Shown here: positions 48,183 through 59,700 of the stretch, piece after piece | How positions within the stretch are numbered: the first letter of the stretch is position 1 | Layout of the letters: every line of letters begins with the position of its first letter | From: Arenicola marina | Taxonomy: Eukaryota; Annelida; Polychaeta; Arenicolidae | Assembly (NCBI GenBank): GCA_964019135.1 | Contig: OZ025257.1 | Coordinates: 29,247,260 to 29,311,259, forward strand | DNA: 64,000 bases | Direction: 5' to 3' | Position numbers and translations under genes: made by a program | The notes under the pieces: generated by a model | Database searches by the model: none | What the model was told of the DNA's origin: nothing | Seen by the model: only the letters and a program-made list of their open reading frames with translations

Positions 48183-49960
48183 CCCACGTGGAATTTAATC
48201 ATCACGTATCCTTCATACGCGAAAATTTAAAATGAATCTAAACGATGATATATCAAACACCCCTTTTGACATTTACTGTGCTGCCGGACGAAGTCATTCG
48301 ATTTTGATTAATTAGAAGCCATGTAAGCCATGGGGGTACTTATAATTGCTGTGGCGGGGGGGGGGGTCCGCGGTAAAGTCCCCCCTTTTTACCCGCCAAA
48401 ATCCGCTCGGATAACGGGGGGTATTTTTTCGCGGAAACCCACCCTATGAACGCACATTTTCAGAGCCCCCCCGTTGCAAATTTTCAAATATCCGCTTTAT
48501 AGGGGTATCTTTGTCATCGTAAATATCCGCTCCCTCAGGCATCAAGGGGCACCCGCGGAACCCCCCCCCACCAGATTCGTATAACCGTGCACCCGCCCCC
48601 CCCCCCCCGGGCATGTAACTTTCGAACTGTTTTCCAGTTTAATGGAGGTCAACGGCGTGACGCGCTTTGAACTTTGACCCCGTGTTATTTTTAACCATTG
48701 TTTCGCTTCCCTTGTGATCGTACGACCGTGGAATGTCTACATTTTCAAATTCTGCGTAGAAAGTTCTAAATTGAACCTAAACAACCGGTTTCGAAAATCA
48801 TTCATGATTCCAGCGCCTTTGAGGTCAACAATGAGATGTGATGTCAGGAACGAGCGCCCTCTGCTGGCAGAGTGGCAGAACACCTGGCCTCCATGGCGAT
48901 GATTGACGTGACATACCCCTGTCTTATATGGAGGATTCGGAATGATCTACCAAATGATTCCCATGAATCCGTCGTGTTCTGCGTATGTTCTGTAAAGGAT
49001 TCCTTCAATATTAACAATTAATATATTTCTGGTCATGAATTTATGACACGTTAGTCACCGGTAGTTTGTCATAAGGCGAGATGCGGGCGGCGGTTGGAGT
49101 GGGGTAATGGTCCAGCGAATCAGTGTCAAAGTTTCAGCATAGCTCACTTATTGGTCTCGCCTAACTCCACAATAAATGATATAGACCCTATCATGGTTGA
49201 TTCCAGAGCTCCCATTGATTTGAGAACACAATTGGTCACTTCTGATCCTGATCATCAAGGTAAGATGGCAATGTTGTCATTCATTCATTTATACGACATA
49301 CAATCACACGGCACAAACACATGGGAAGAAGGTAACCTCTGTTCCTTCAGTGCGCACTCTCCTGTCAGTCTCCGTCTGTGTGTACGGCTGGATCCAAGCC
49401 AACACCTGTTTAGCGGCATTCACCGTTGCCCGTGTGAGTGTACTGGGGCCCATTCCGCCCCCCTCTCCCTTATCCTCCCAGCCAACACCTACCACTCCCG
49501 TTAGGCTAGGCCACACCAGCCGAAACGTTTGAAAACCAGCTTCCTCCCTGTCAGGGCTTTTTGTCCTCACTTCCGCCAAGCTGGCGTTCGCAGCGTTTCC
49601 GTTGCTTGGCCAATTAGTGGAAGCCGGAGACGCTCGGGCCACCGACGCGTCACCCCGCCATGCATGTATCCTTCCGCTTATGTAGGACAGACATGACCAA
49701 CGAGTATGAGAGAAAATAGTGCAGACAAAAAGATCCTCTGGCATTTGTCCTTTAACAGAACACATGCGAGCCACAATGCTTTGTTTACTACGTTTGTAGA
49801 ATTTACCTTTTTTGAAACGAGGAAGGAAGCGAGATATAGCGATGATTGAAGGGGTGGGAAGATTCAATCGACAGACAGCGAGAGAGAGACAAAGCGAGAG
49901 TGAGGGTGTGTGTGTGGGGGGGGGGGGCGAGAAAGGAGGAAGAACTTACAGATACTATGT
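48183..49960. other. Single-copy region, no confident gene
   Basis: Unique sequence with a G-run (about 48,353-48,367), a C-run (about 48,595-48,609) and a (TG)n/G-run at about 49,905-49,928. Between 48,400 and 48,560 a short ATCCGCT word recurs three times. Overlapping open frames at 49,094-49,504 (+) and 49,304-49,867 (-) have no ATG-supported start or recognisable domain on the plus side and no family match on the minus side. A donor-like CAAG|GTAAGA lies at 49,256-49,265 on the plus strand. Confidence 0.5.
48854..48867 (-). promoter_or_regulatory. Single-copy CTCF-like motif, full consensus match
   Basis: On the minus strand the bases read CCAGCAGAGGGCGC, matching CCASYAGRKGGCRS at all 14 positions. 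It lies about 670 bp beyond the 38-bp array and points toward it. The surrounding CCCTCTGCTGGCAGAG differs from the array palindrome core at one of 16 bases. Whether it is bound is unknown. Confidence 0.45.
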
Positions 49961-51027
49961 GGTTACCTCCCCGGGGTTTATCTACTTGATGCCGAGCAGC
50001 AAGCGTCTTGTCTTGCAGATCTTACCTCGCCGTGGTTTATCTGCTTGATGCCAAGCGGCAGGCGTCTTGTCTTGTAGATCTTACCTCCCCGTGGTTTATC
50101 TGCTTGATGCCGAGCGGCAGGCGTCTTGTCTTGTAGATCTTACCTCCCCTTGTTTTATCTGCTTGATGCCGAGCGGCAGGCGTCTTGTCTTGTAGATCTT
50201 ACATCCCCGGGGTTTATCTGCTTGATGCCGAGCGGCAGGCGTCTTGTCTTGTAGATCTTACCTCCCCGTGGTTTATCTGCTTGATCCCGAGCGGCAGACG
50301 TCTTGACTTTTAGATCTTACCTCGCCGTGGTTTATCTGCTTGATGCCGAGTGGCAGGCGTCTGGTCTTGTAGATCTTACCTCCCCGTGGTTTATCTGCTT
50401 GATGCCGAGCGGCAGGCGTCTTGTCTTGTAGATCTTACCTCCCCGTGGTTTATCTGCTTGATCCCGAGCGGCAGACGTCTTGACTTTTAGATCTTACCTC
50501 CCCGTGGTTTATCTGCTTGATGCCGAGCGGCAGGCGTCTTGTCTTGTAGATCTTACCTCCCCGTGGTTTATCTGCTTGATCCCGAGCGGCAGACGTCTTG
50601 ACTTTTAGATCTTACCTCCCCGTGGTTTATCTGCTTGATGCCGAGCGGCAGGCGTCTTGTCTTGTAGATCTTACCTCCCCTTGTTTTATCTGCTTGATGC
50701 CGAGCGGCAGGCGTCTTGTCTTACAGATCTTACCTCCCCCTGGTTTATCTGCTTGATGCCGAGCGGCAGGCGTCTTGTCTTGTAGATCTTACATCCCCGG
50801 GGTTTATCTGCTTGATGCCGAGTGGCAGGCGTCTTGTCTTGTAGATCTTACCTCCCCGTGGTTTACCTGCTTGATGCCGAGCGGCAGGCGTCTTGACTTG
50901 TAGATCTTACCTCCCCGTGGTTTATCTGCTTGATGCCGAGCGGCAGGCGTCTTGTCTTACAGATCTTACCTCTCCCTGGTTTATCTGCTTGATGCCGAGC
51001 GGCAGGCGTCTGGTCTTGTAGATCTTG
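49961..51027 (-). repeat. 59-bp array derived from an exon end and its splice donor (about 18 units)
   Basis: Units repeat every 59 bp (TTACCTC at 50,022, 50,081, 50,140 and so on). Read on the minus strand, each unit repeats the last about 50 nt of the adjoining exon (coding for KIYKTRRLPLGIKQINHGE-like sequence) followed by the donor GAG|GTAAGATC. The donor's AAGATC is shared with the AAGATC at the unit start inside the exon, so a 6-bp direct repeat flanks the amplified block and could have primed slippage. The array lies immediately downstream of the exon, in the presumed intron. Variants include CATCCCCGG (donor context GAT|GTAAGATC) and GACTTTTAGATC units. Confidence 0.93.
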
Positions 51028-51187
51028 GCTGTCAAGTTTCCAAAGACCCCATCTGTTGGGTCGTTGGTCGCGACGTGTGCTATATATATGTGCAACTGCG
51101 GGTCTGTCTGAAGCATATTGAATACGATAAGAGGGATTAAATCGGGGACAAAGTCTCTTCCCAGAACATCTGATACAGGAGACCTGG
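50970..51187 (-). CDS. Putative internal coding exon, unidentified protein
   Basis: This 218-nt minus-strand segment has exon features: a pyrimidine-rich acceptor (GTTCTGTCCTCAG) just before 51,187, an open frame of 72 full codons with ordinary composition, and a strong donor GAG|GTAAGATC at 50,970/50,969. It would start after the first base of a codon and end on a codon boundary. The peptide includes DFVPDLIPLIVFNMLQTDPQ and FGNLTAKIYKTRRLPLGIKQ. NLT is a possible N-glycosylation sequon. I do not recognise the family. Extending the frame past the donor hits TAA 15 codons later, so splicing at this first donor is needed. The open frame also extends upstream to 51,470, but that part has low-complexity character and no ATG start. 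An alternative acceptor (CCGTATCAG, exon from 51,212) is weaker. Whether the gene is live is not shown. Confidence 0.4.
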
Positions 51188-52195
51188 CTGAGGACAGAAC
51201 TCTTTTCATCACCTGATACGGTGTGTTATTAGGCTCAGGCTGCTTCCGGCACGAATTTGTACAAATGCGAGGCGCATTTTTCCTATCAATTTGCGCAGGG
51301 CCGCCCTGGCGAGCGAGTGTGAAAATGCATTGAGGAAGTAGGCGACAACAGCGATATAATGGAGCCCTAGCGGAGTGAGTCGAAGGCAGAGAGTGTGCAG
51401 AAGGTTGTGGATCAGGCAATGGACGCAGGCACAGTTTTCCCTTTGAAATACCTAATCCCTTTAAAGACAAACCGCGCCCTTGAGGACATATCTGGCCCTT
51501 TCAGATAAAATCGACCCTTTGATCATGATTTGGCCCCGGAAAGCCCAACTTAGTCTCCATCTAATCAAATGAGCAGATCTCCCTCCGAATTGTATGAGGT
51601 TATTAACGGCGAATCTCTCATCTAATACGTACTACTACGGTAATCCGAGAGTGAACTATGGCATTTACACAATGACAAATAAGACATGAAATAGTTCACA
51701 TACTTAAAAGTACATATATGATATCAATCATGTTTGGCCTGCACTAGGAAAACTAATACAACCACCAGGGTAAAGGATTTGATTAATCGATTGAATTAAG
51801 TAGGAAGCTGAGACCTTTGTGGACCATTTCTCGACAACAGAAATATTGTATTATATCGGCAACATGTTAAACGCTTCCTGCCGATAGCTGACAAGACGTT
51901 GCTTGCAAAGGTGAATGACTAATCTGGTAATGGCGAACAGACGGTCTAATGCATTGGCAAAGCGGATGCCATTTATGTCGAAGGGTGTTGCCACCAAGCA
52001 CTGCAAGATGAGTAAATAATAAAGGGAGAAACATAGAGGGTTGAGGAGGGAAAGAAATATAAATACAGAGGTAAAATATAGTGTGGGCGAAATGGGGGAA
52101 CGCTTCCAAACTATACAGTAGGTTCAGTAGGTGAGGAAACATAAGCTACATTTGAAGTAAATAAAAATTAGTAATATATACCGAAAATTCCCTAT
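51188..52195. other. Single-copy spacer upstream of the putative exon
   Basis: AT-rich in its right half. It would be intron or flank of the minus-strand exon. Minus-strand frames of about 90-100 codons near 51,867-52,444 have no recognisable domain. No further exon or RNA gene is convincing. Confidence 0.5.
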
Positions 52196-53655
52196 TCCAT
52201 GGACGCTGGAGGGGAAATTCTTCCCCCCATGGGCGGCGGCGGAAAGATTCCTGCCCCCCCCCCCCCCACACACACACACCTCCATGGACGCTGGGAGAAA
52301 GATTCCTACCCCCCATGGACGCCGGCGGAAAGATTCTCCCCCCCCCCCATGGACGCTGGCGGAAAGATTCCCCACCATGGGCGCCAGCGGAAAGATTCCT
52401 CCCACCATGGGCGCCAGCGGAAAGATTCCTCCCCCCACTGACACCGCCGGAAAGATTCCTCCCCCCTATGGACGCCAGCGGAAAGATTCCTCTCCCCATG
52501 GGCGCCAGCGGAAAGATTCCTCCCCCCACTGACACCGCCGGAAAGATTCCTCCCGCCATGGGCGCCGGCGGAAAGATTCCTCCCACCATGGGCGCCAGCG
52601 GAAAGATTCCTCCCCCCATGGGCGCCAGCGGAAAGATTCCTCCCACCATGGGCGCCAGCGGAAAGATTCCTCCCCCCACTGACACCGCCGGAAAGATTCC
52701 TCCCCCCATGGACGCCAGCGGAAAGATTCCTCTCCCCATGGGCGCCAGCGGAAAGATTCCTCCCCCCACTGACACCGCCGGAAAGATTCCTCCCGCCATG
52801 GGCGCCGGCGGAAAGATTCCTCTCCCCATGGGCGCCAGCGGAAAGATTCCTCCCCCCACTGACACCGCCGGAAAGATTCCTCCCCCCATGGACGCCAGCG
52901 GAAAGATTCCTCTCCCCATGGGCGCCAGCGGAAAGATTCCTCCCCCCACTGACACCGCCGGAAAGATTCCTCCCGCCATGGGCGCCAGCGGAAAGATTCC
53001 TCCCCCCACTGACACCGCCGGAAAGATTCCTCCCGCCATGGGCGCCGGCGGAAAGATTCCTCCCCCCATGGGCGCCAGCGGAAAGATTCCTCCCACCATG
53101 GGCGCCAGCGGAAAGATTCCTCCCCCCACTGACACCGCCGGAAAGATTCCTCCCCCCATGGACGCCAGCGGAAAGATTCCTCTCCCCATGGGCGCCAGCG
53201 GAAAGATTCCTCCCCCCACTGACACCGCCGGAAAGATTCCTCCCGCCATGGGCGCCGGCGGAAAGATTCCTCCCCCCATGGGCGCCAGCGGAAAGATTCC
53301 TCCCCCCACTGACACCGCCGGAAAGATTCCTCCCGCCATGGGCGCCGGCGGAAAGATTCCTCCCCCCATGGGCGCCAGCGGAAAGATTCCTCCCCCCACT
53401 GACACCGCCGGAAAGATTCCTCCCGCCATGGGCGCCGGCGGAAAGATTCCTCTCGCCATGGGCGCCGGCGGAAAGATTCCTCCCCACCATGGGCGCCGGC
53501 GGAAAGATTCCTCCCCCCATGGGCGCCAGCGGAAAGATTCCTCCCCCCACTGACACCGCCGGAAAGATTCCTCCCGCCATGGGCGCCGGCGGAAAGATTC
53601 CTCCCCCCATGGACGCCAGCGGAAAGATTCCTCCCGCCATGGGCGCTGGAAGAAA
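52196..53655. repeat. 30-bp tandem array (about 48 units, two unit types)
   Basis: Units share GCGGAAAGATTCCTCCCCCC. Type 1 begins GGCGCCAGCGG (or GGCGCCGGCGG, GACGCCAGCGG) and type 2 GACACCGCCGG. The unit is 30 bp, so plus-strand frames read as 10-residue repeats (MGASGKIPPP and TDTAGKIPPP) and minus frames as GRNLSAGAHG, EESFRWRPWG or GGGIFPLAPM, all open together. Periodicity is indel-free from about 52,381 to 53,480, then shifts by one base. The left edge is irregular, with C-runs and a short CA tract at 52,254-52,281. Confidence 0.97.
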
Positions 53656-53725
53656 AAATCCACAATGAAAGTGCGAATGGAAGACGTCTTGTGTCGCCCG
53701 CCATCCACCTTCCAGGTTGGGCTCA

Positions 53726-56700
53726 TGGTCCGGCCTCTCGTGGTCCGGCCTCTCGTGGTCCGGCCTCTCGTGGTCCCGCCTCTCGTGGTCCCGCCTCTCG
53801 TGGTCCGGCCTCTCGTGGTCCCGCCTCTCGTGGTCCCGCCTCTCGTGGTCCCGCCTCTCGTGGTCCCGCCTCACCGCCTCTCGTGGTCCGGCCTCTCGTG
53901 GTCCGGCCTCTCGCGGTCCCGCCTCTGGTGGTCCCGCCTCTCGTGGTCCCGCCTCACCGCCTCTCGTGGTCCGGCCTCTCGTGGTCCCGCCTCTCGTGGT
54001 CCCGCCTCTCGTGGTCCCGCCTCACCGCCTCTCGTGGTCAGGCCTCTCGTGGTCCCGCCTCTCGTGGTCCCGCCTCTCGTGGTCCGGCCTCTCGTGGTCC
54101 GGCCTCTCGTGGTCCCGCCTCTCGTGGTCCCGCCTCTCGTGGTCCGGCCTCTCGTGGTCCGGCCTTTCGTGGTCCGGCCTTTCGTGGCCCCGCCTCTCGT
54201 GGTCCGGCCGCTCGTGGTCCGGCCTCTCGTGGTCCCGCCTCTCGTGGTCCCATCTCTCGTGATCCGGCCTCTCGTGGTCCGGCCTCTCGTGGTCCGGCCT
54301 CTCGTGGTCCGGCCTCTCGTGGTCCCGCCTCTCGTGGTCCGGCCTCTCGTGGTCCGGCCTCTCGTGGTCCCGCCTCTCGTGGTCCCGCCTCTCGTGGTCC
54401 CGCCTCTCGTGGTCCCGCCTCTCGTGGTCCGGCCTCTCGTGGTCCGGCCTCTCGCGGTCCCGCCTCTGGTGGTCCCGCCTCTCGTGGTCCCGCCTCACCG
54501 CCTCTCGTGGTCCGGCCTCTCGTGGTCCCGCCTCTCGTGGTCCCGCCTCTCGTGGTCCCGCCTCACCGCCTCTCGTGGTCAGGCCTCTCGTGGTCCCGCC
54601 TCTCGTGGTCCCGCCTCTCGTGGTCCGGCCTCTCGTGGTCCCGCCTCTCGTGGTCCCGCCTCACCGCCTCTCGTGGTCAGGCCTCTCGTGGTCCCGCCTC
54701 TCGTGGTCCCGCCTCTCGTGGTCCGGCCTCTCGTGGTCCGGCCTTTCGTGGTCCGGCCTTTCGTGGCCCCGCCTCTCGTGGTCCGGCCGCTCGTGGTCCG
54801 GCCTCTCGTGGTCCCGCCTCTCGTGGTCCCATCTCTCGTGATCCGGCCTCTCGTGGTCCGGCCTCTCGTGGTCCGGCCTCTCGTGGTCCGGCCTCTCGTG
54901 GTCCCGCCTCTCGTGGTCCGGCCTCTCGTGGTCCGGCCTCTCGTGGTCCGGCCTCTCGTGGTCCGGCCTTTCGTGGCCCCGCCTCTCGTGGTCCGGCCGC
55001 TCGTGGTCCGGCCTCTCGTGGTCCCGCCTCTCGTGGTCCCATCTCTCGTGATCCGGCCTCTCGTGGTCCGGCCTCTCGTGGTCCGGCCTCTCGTGGTCCG
55101 GCCTCTCGTGGTCCGGCCTCTCGTGGTCCGGCCTCTCGTGGTCCGGCCTTTCGTGGTCCGGCCTTTCGTGGCCCCGCCTCTCGTGGTCCGGCCGCTCGTG
55201 GTCCGGCCTCTCGTGGTCCCGCCTCTCGTGGTCCCATCTCTCGTGATCCGGCCTCTCGTGGTCCGGCCTCTCGTGGTCCGGCCTCTCGTGGTCCGGCCTC
55301 TCGTGGTCCCGCCTCTCGTGGTCCGGCCTCTCGTGGTCCGGCCTCTCGTGGTCCCGCCTCTCGTGGTCCGGCCTCTCGTGGTCCCGCCTCTCGTGATCCG
55401 GCCTCTCGTGGTCCCGCCTCTCGTGGTCCCGCCTCTCGTGGTCCGGCCTCTCGTGGTCCGGCCTCTCGTGGTCCCGCCTCTCGTGGTCCCGCCTCTCGTG
55501 GTACCGCCTCTCGTGGTCCCGCCTCTCGTGGTCCCGCCTCTCGTGGTCCCGCCTCTCGTGGTCCGGCCTCTCGTGGTCCGGCCTCTCGTGGTCCCGCCTC
55601 TCGTGGTCCCGCCTCTGGTGGTCCCGCCTCTCGTGGTCCCGCCTCTGGTGGTCCGGCCTCTCGTGGTCCCGCCTCTCGTGGTCCCATCTCTCGTGATCCG
55701 GCCTCTCGTGGTCCGGCCTCTCGTGGTCCGGCCTTTCGTGGCCCCGCCTCTCGTGGTCCGGCCTCTCGTGGTCCGGCCTCTCGTGGTCCCGCCTCTCGTG
55801 GTCCCGCCTCACCGCCTCTCGTGGTCAGGCCTCTCGTGGTCCCGCCTCTCGTGGTCCCGCCTCTCGTGGTCCGGCCTCTCGTGGTCCGGCCTCTCGTGGT
55901 CCCGCCTCTCGTGGTCCGGCCTCTCGTGGTCCGGCCTCTCGTGGTCCGGCCTTTCGTGGTCCGGCCTTTCGTGGCCCCGCCTCTCGTGGTCCGGCCTCTC
56001 GTGGTCCGGCCTCTCGTGGTCCCGCCTCTCGTGGTCCGGCCTCTCGTGGTCCGGCCTCTCGTGGTCCTCTAGTGGTCCGGCCTCTCGTGGACCGGCCTCT
56101 CGTGGTCCGGCCTCTCGTGGTCCGGCCTCTCGTGGTCTCGCCTCTCGTGGTCCGGCCTCTCGTGGTCCGGCCTCTCGTGGTCCGGCCTCTCGTGGTCCCG
56201 CCTCTCGTGGTCCCGCCTCTCGTGGTCCCGCCTCTCGTGGTCCGGCCTCTCGTGGTCCGGCCTCTCGTGGTCCGGCCTCTCGTGGTCCGGCCTCTCGTGG
56301 TCCGGTCTCTCGTGGTCCGGCCTCTCGTGGTCCCGCCTCTCGTGGTCCGGCCTCTCGCGGTCCGGCCTCTCGTGGTCCCGCCTCTCGTGGTCCGGCCTCT
56401 CGTGGTCCCGCCTCTCGTGGTCCCGCCTCTCGTGGTCCGCCTCTCGTGGTCCCGCCTCTCGTGGTCCCGCCTCTCGTGGTTCGGCCTCTCGTGGTCCGGC
56501 CTCTCGTGGTCCGGCCTCTCGTGGTGCGGCCTCTCGTAGTCCGGCCTCTCGTGGTCCGGCCTCTCGTGGTCCCGCCTCTCGTGGTCCGGCCTCTCGTGGT
56601 CCCGCCTCTCGTGGTCCGCCTCTCGTGGTCCGGCCTCTCGTGGTCCGGCCTCTCGTGGTCCGGCCTCTCGTGGTCCGGCCTCTCGTGGTCCGGCCTCTCG

Positions 56701-59700
56701 TGGTCCGGCCCCTCGTGGTCCGGCCTCTCGTGGTCGCGCCTCTCGTGGTCCCACCTCTCGTGGTCTCGTGGTCCGGCCTCTCGTGGTCCCGCCTCTCGTG
56801 GTCCGGCCTCTCGTGGTCCGGCCTCTCGTGGTCCGGCCTCTCGTGGTCCCGCCACTCGTGGTCCCGCCTCTCGTGGTCCGGCCTCTCGTGGTCCGGCCTC
56901 TCGTGGTCCGGCCTTTCGTGGTCCGGCCTCTCGTGGTCCCGCCTCTCGTGGTCCGGCCTCTCGCGGTCCGGCCTCTCGTGGTCCCGCCTCTCGTGGTCCG
57001 GCCTCTCGTGGTCCTCTAGTGGTCCGGCCTCTCGTGGACCGGCCTCTCGTGGTCCGGCCTCTCGTGGTCCGGCCTCTCGTGGTCTCGCCTCTCGTGGTCC
57101 GGCCTCTCGTGGTCCGGCCTCTCGTGGTCCGGCCTCTCGTGGTCCCGCCTCTCGTGGTCCCGCCTCTCGTGGTCCCGCCTCTCGTGGTCCGGCCTCTCGT
57201 GGTCCGGCCTCTCGTGGTCCGGCCTCTCGTGGTCCGGCCTCTCGTGGTCCGGTCTCTCGTGGTCCGGCCTCTCGTGGTCCCGCCTCTCGTGGTCCGGCCT
57301 CTCGTGGTCCGCCTCTCGTGGTCCCGCCTCTCGTGGTCCGGCCTCTCGTGGTCCCGCCTCTCGTGGTCCCGCCTCTCGTGGTCCGCCTCTCGTGGTCCCG
57401 CCTCTCGTGGTCCCGCCTCTCGTGGTCCCGCCTCTCGTGGTCCGGCCTCTCGTGGTCAGGCCTCTCGTGGCCCGGCCTCTTGTGGGCTGGCCTCTCGTGG
57501 TCCCGCCTCTCGTGGTCTCGTGGTCCGGCCTCTCGTGGTCCGGCCTCTCGTGGTCCGGCCTCCCGTGGTCAGGCCTCTCGTGGCCCGGCCTCTCGTGGTC
57601 CCGCCTCTCGTGGTCCGGCCTCTCGTGGTCCCGCCTCTCGTGGTCCGGCCTCTTGTGGGCTGGCCTCTCGTGGTCCCGCCTCTCGTGGTCTCGTGGTCCG
57701 GCCTCTCGTGGTCCCGCCTCTCGTGGTCCGGCCTCTCGTGGTCCGGCCTCTCGTGGTCCGGCCTCTCGTGGTCCCGCCACTCGTGGTCCCGCCTCTCGTG
57801 GTCCGGCCTCTCGTGGTCCGGCCTCTCGTGGTCCGGCCTTTCGTGGTCCGGCCTCTCGTGGTCCCGCCTCTCGTGGTCCGGCCTCTCGCGGTCCGGCCTC
57901 TCGTGGTCCCGCCTCTCGTGGTCCGGCCTCTCGTGGTCCTCTAGTGGTCCGGCCTCTCGCGGTCCGGCCTCTCGTGGTCCCGCCTCTCGTGGTCCGGCCT
58001 CTCGTGGTCCTCTAGTGGTCCGGCCTCTCGTGGTCCCGCCTCTCGTGGTCTCGTGGTCCGGCCTCTCGTGGTCCCGCCTCTCGTGGTCCGGCCTCTCGTG
58101 GTCCGGCCTCTCGTGGTCCCGCCACTCGTGGTCCCGCCTCTCGTGGTCCGGCCTCTCGTGGACCGGCCTCTCGTGGTCCGGCCTCTCGTGGTCCGGCCTC
58201 TCGTGGTCTCGCCTCTCGTGGTCCGGCCTCTCGTGGTCCGGCCTCTCGTGGTCCGGCCTCTCGTGGTCCCGCCTCTCGTGGTCCCGCCTCTCGTGGTCCC
58301 GCCTCTCGTGGTCCGGCCTCTCGTGGTCCGGCCTCTCGTGGTCCGGCCTCTCGTGGTCCGGCCTCTCGTGGTCCGGTCTCTCGTGGTCCGGCCTCTCGTG
58401 GTCCCGCCTCTCGTGGTCCGGCCTCTCGTGGTCCGCCTCTCGTGGTCCCGCCTCTCGTGGTCCGGCCTCTCGTGGTCCCGCCTCTCGTGGTCCCGCCTCT
58501 CGTGGTCCGCCTCTCGTGGTCCCGCCTCTCGTGGTCCCGCCTCTCGTGGTCCCGCCTCTCGTGGTCCGGCCTCTCGTGGTCAGGCCTCTCGTGGCCCGGC
58601 CTCTTGTGGGCTGGCCTCTCGTGGTCCCGCCTCTCGTGGTCTCGTGGTCCGGCCTCTCGTGGTCCGGCCTCTCGTGGTCCGGCCTCCCGTGGTCAGGCCT
58701 CTCGTGGCCCGGCCTCTCGTGGTCCCGCCTCTCGTGGTCCGGCCTCTCGTGGTCCCGCCTCTCGTGGTCCGGCCTCTTGTGGGCTGGCCTCTCGTGGTCC
58801 CGCCTCTCGTGGTCTCGTGGTCCGGCCTCTCGTGGTCCGGCCTCTCGTGGTCCGGCCTCCCGTGGTCCGGCCTCTCATGGTCCGGCCTCTCGTGGTCCCG
58901 CCTCTCGTGGTACCGCCTCTCGTGGTCCCGCCTCTCGTGGTCCGGCCTCTCGTGGCCCGGCCTCTTGTGGGCTGGCCTCTCGTGGTCCCGCCTCTCGTGG
59001 TCTCGTGGTCCGACCTCTCGTGGTCCGGCCTCTCGTGGTCAGGCCTCTCGTGGTCCCGCCTCTCGTGGTCCGCCTCTCGTGGTCCCGCCTCTCGTGGTCC
59101 CGCCTCTCGTGGTCCCGCCTCTCGTGGTCCGGCCTCTCGTGGTCAGGCCTCTCGTGGCCCGGCCTCTTGTGGGCTGGCCTCTCGTGGTCCCGCCTCTCGT
59201 GGTCTCGTGGTCCGGCCTCTCGTGGTCCGGCCTCTCGTGGTCCGGCCTCCCGTGGTCAGGCCTCTCGTGGCCCGGCCTCTCGTGGTCCCGCCTCTCGTGG
59301 TCCGGCCTCTCGTGGTCCCGCCTCTCGTGGTCCGGCCTCTTGTGGGCTGGCCTCTCGTGGTCCCGCCTCTCGTGGTCTCGTGGTCCGGCCTCTCGTGGTC
59401 CGGCCTCTCGTGGTCCGGCCTCCCGTGGTCCGGCCTCTCATGGTCCGGCCTCTCGTGGTCCCGCCTCTCGTGGTACCGCCTCTCGTGGTCCCGCCTCTCG
59501 TGGTCCGGCCTCTCGTGGCCCGGCCTCTTGTGGGCTGGCCTCTCGTGGTCCCGCCTCTCGTGGTCTCGTGGTCCGACCTCTCGTGGTCCGGCCTCTCGTG
59601 GTCCGGCCTCTCGTGGTCCCGCCTCTCGTGGTCCGGCCTCTCGTGGTCCCGCCTCTCGTGGTCCGGCCTCTTGTGGGCTGGCCTCTCGTGGTCCCGCCTC

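Noticed and set aside
49304..49867. 187-codon minus-strand frame as a further exon of the 50,970-51,187 gene
   Set aside because: No recognisable domain, low-complexity stretches, and no convincing acceptor/donor pair; overlapping plus-strand frames are equally open.
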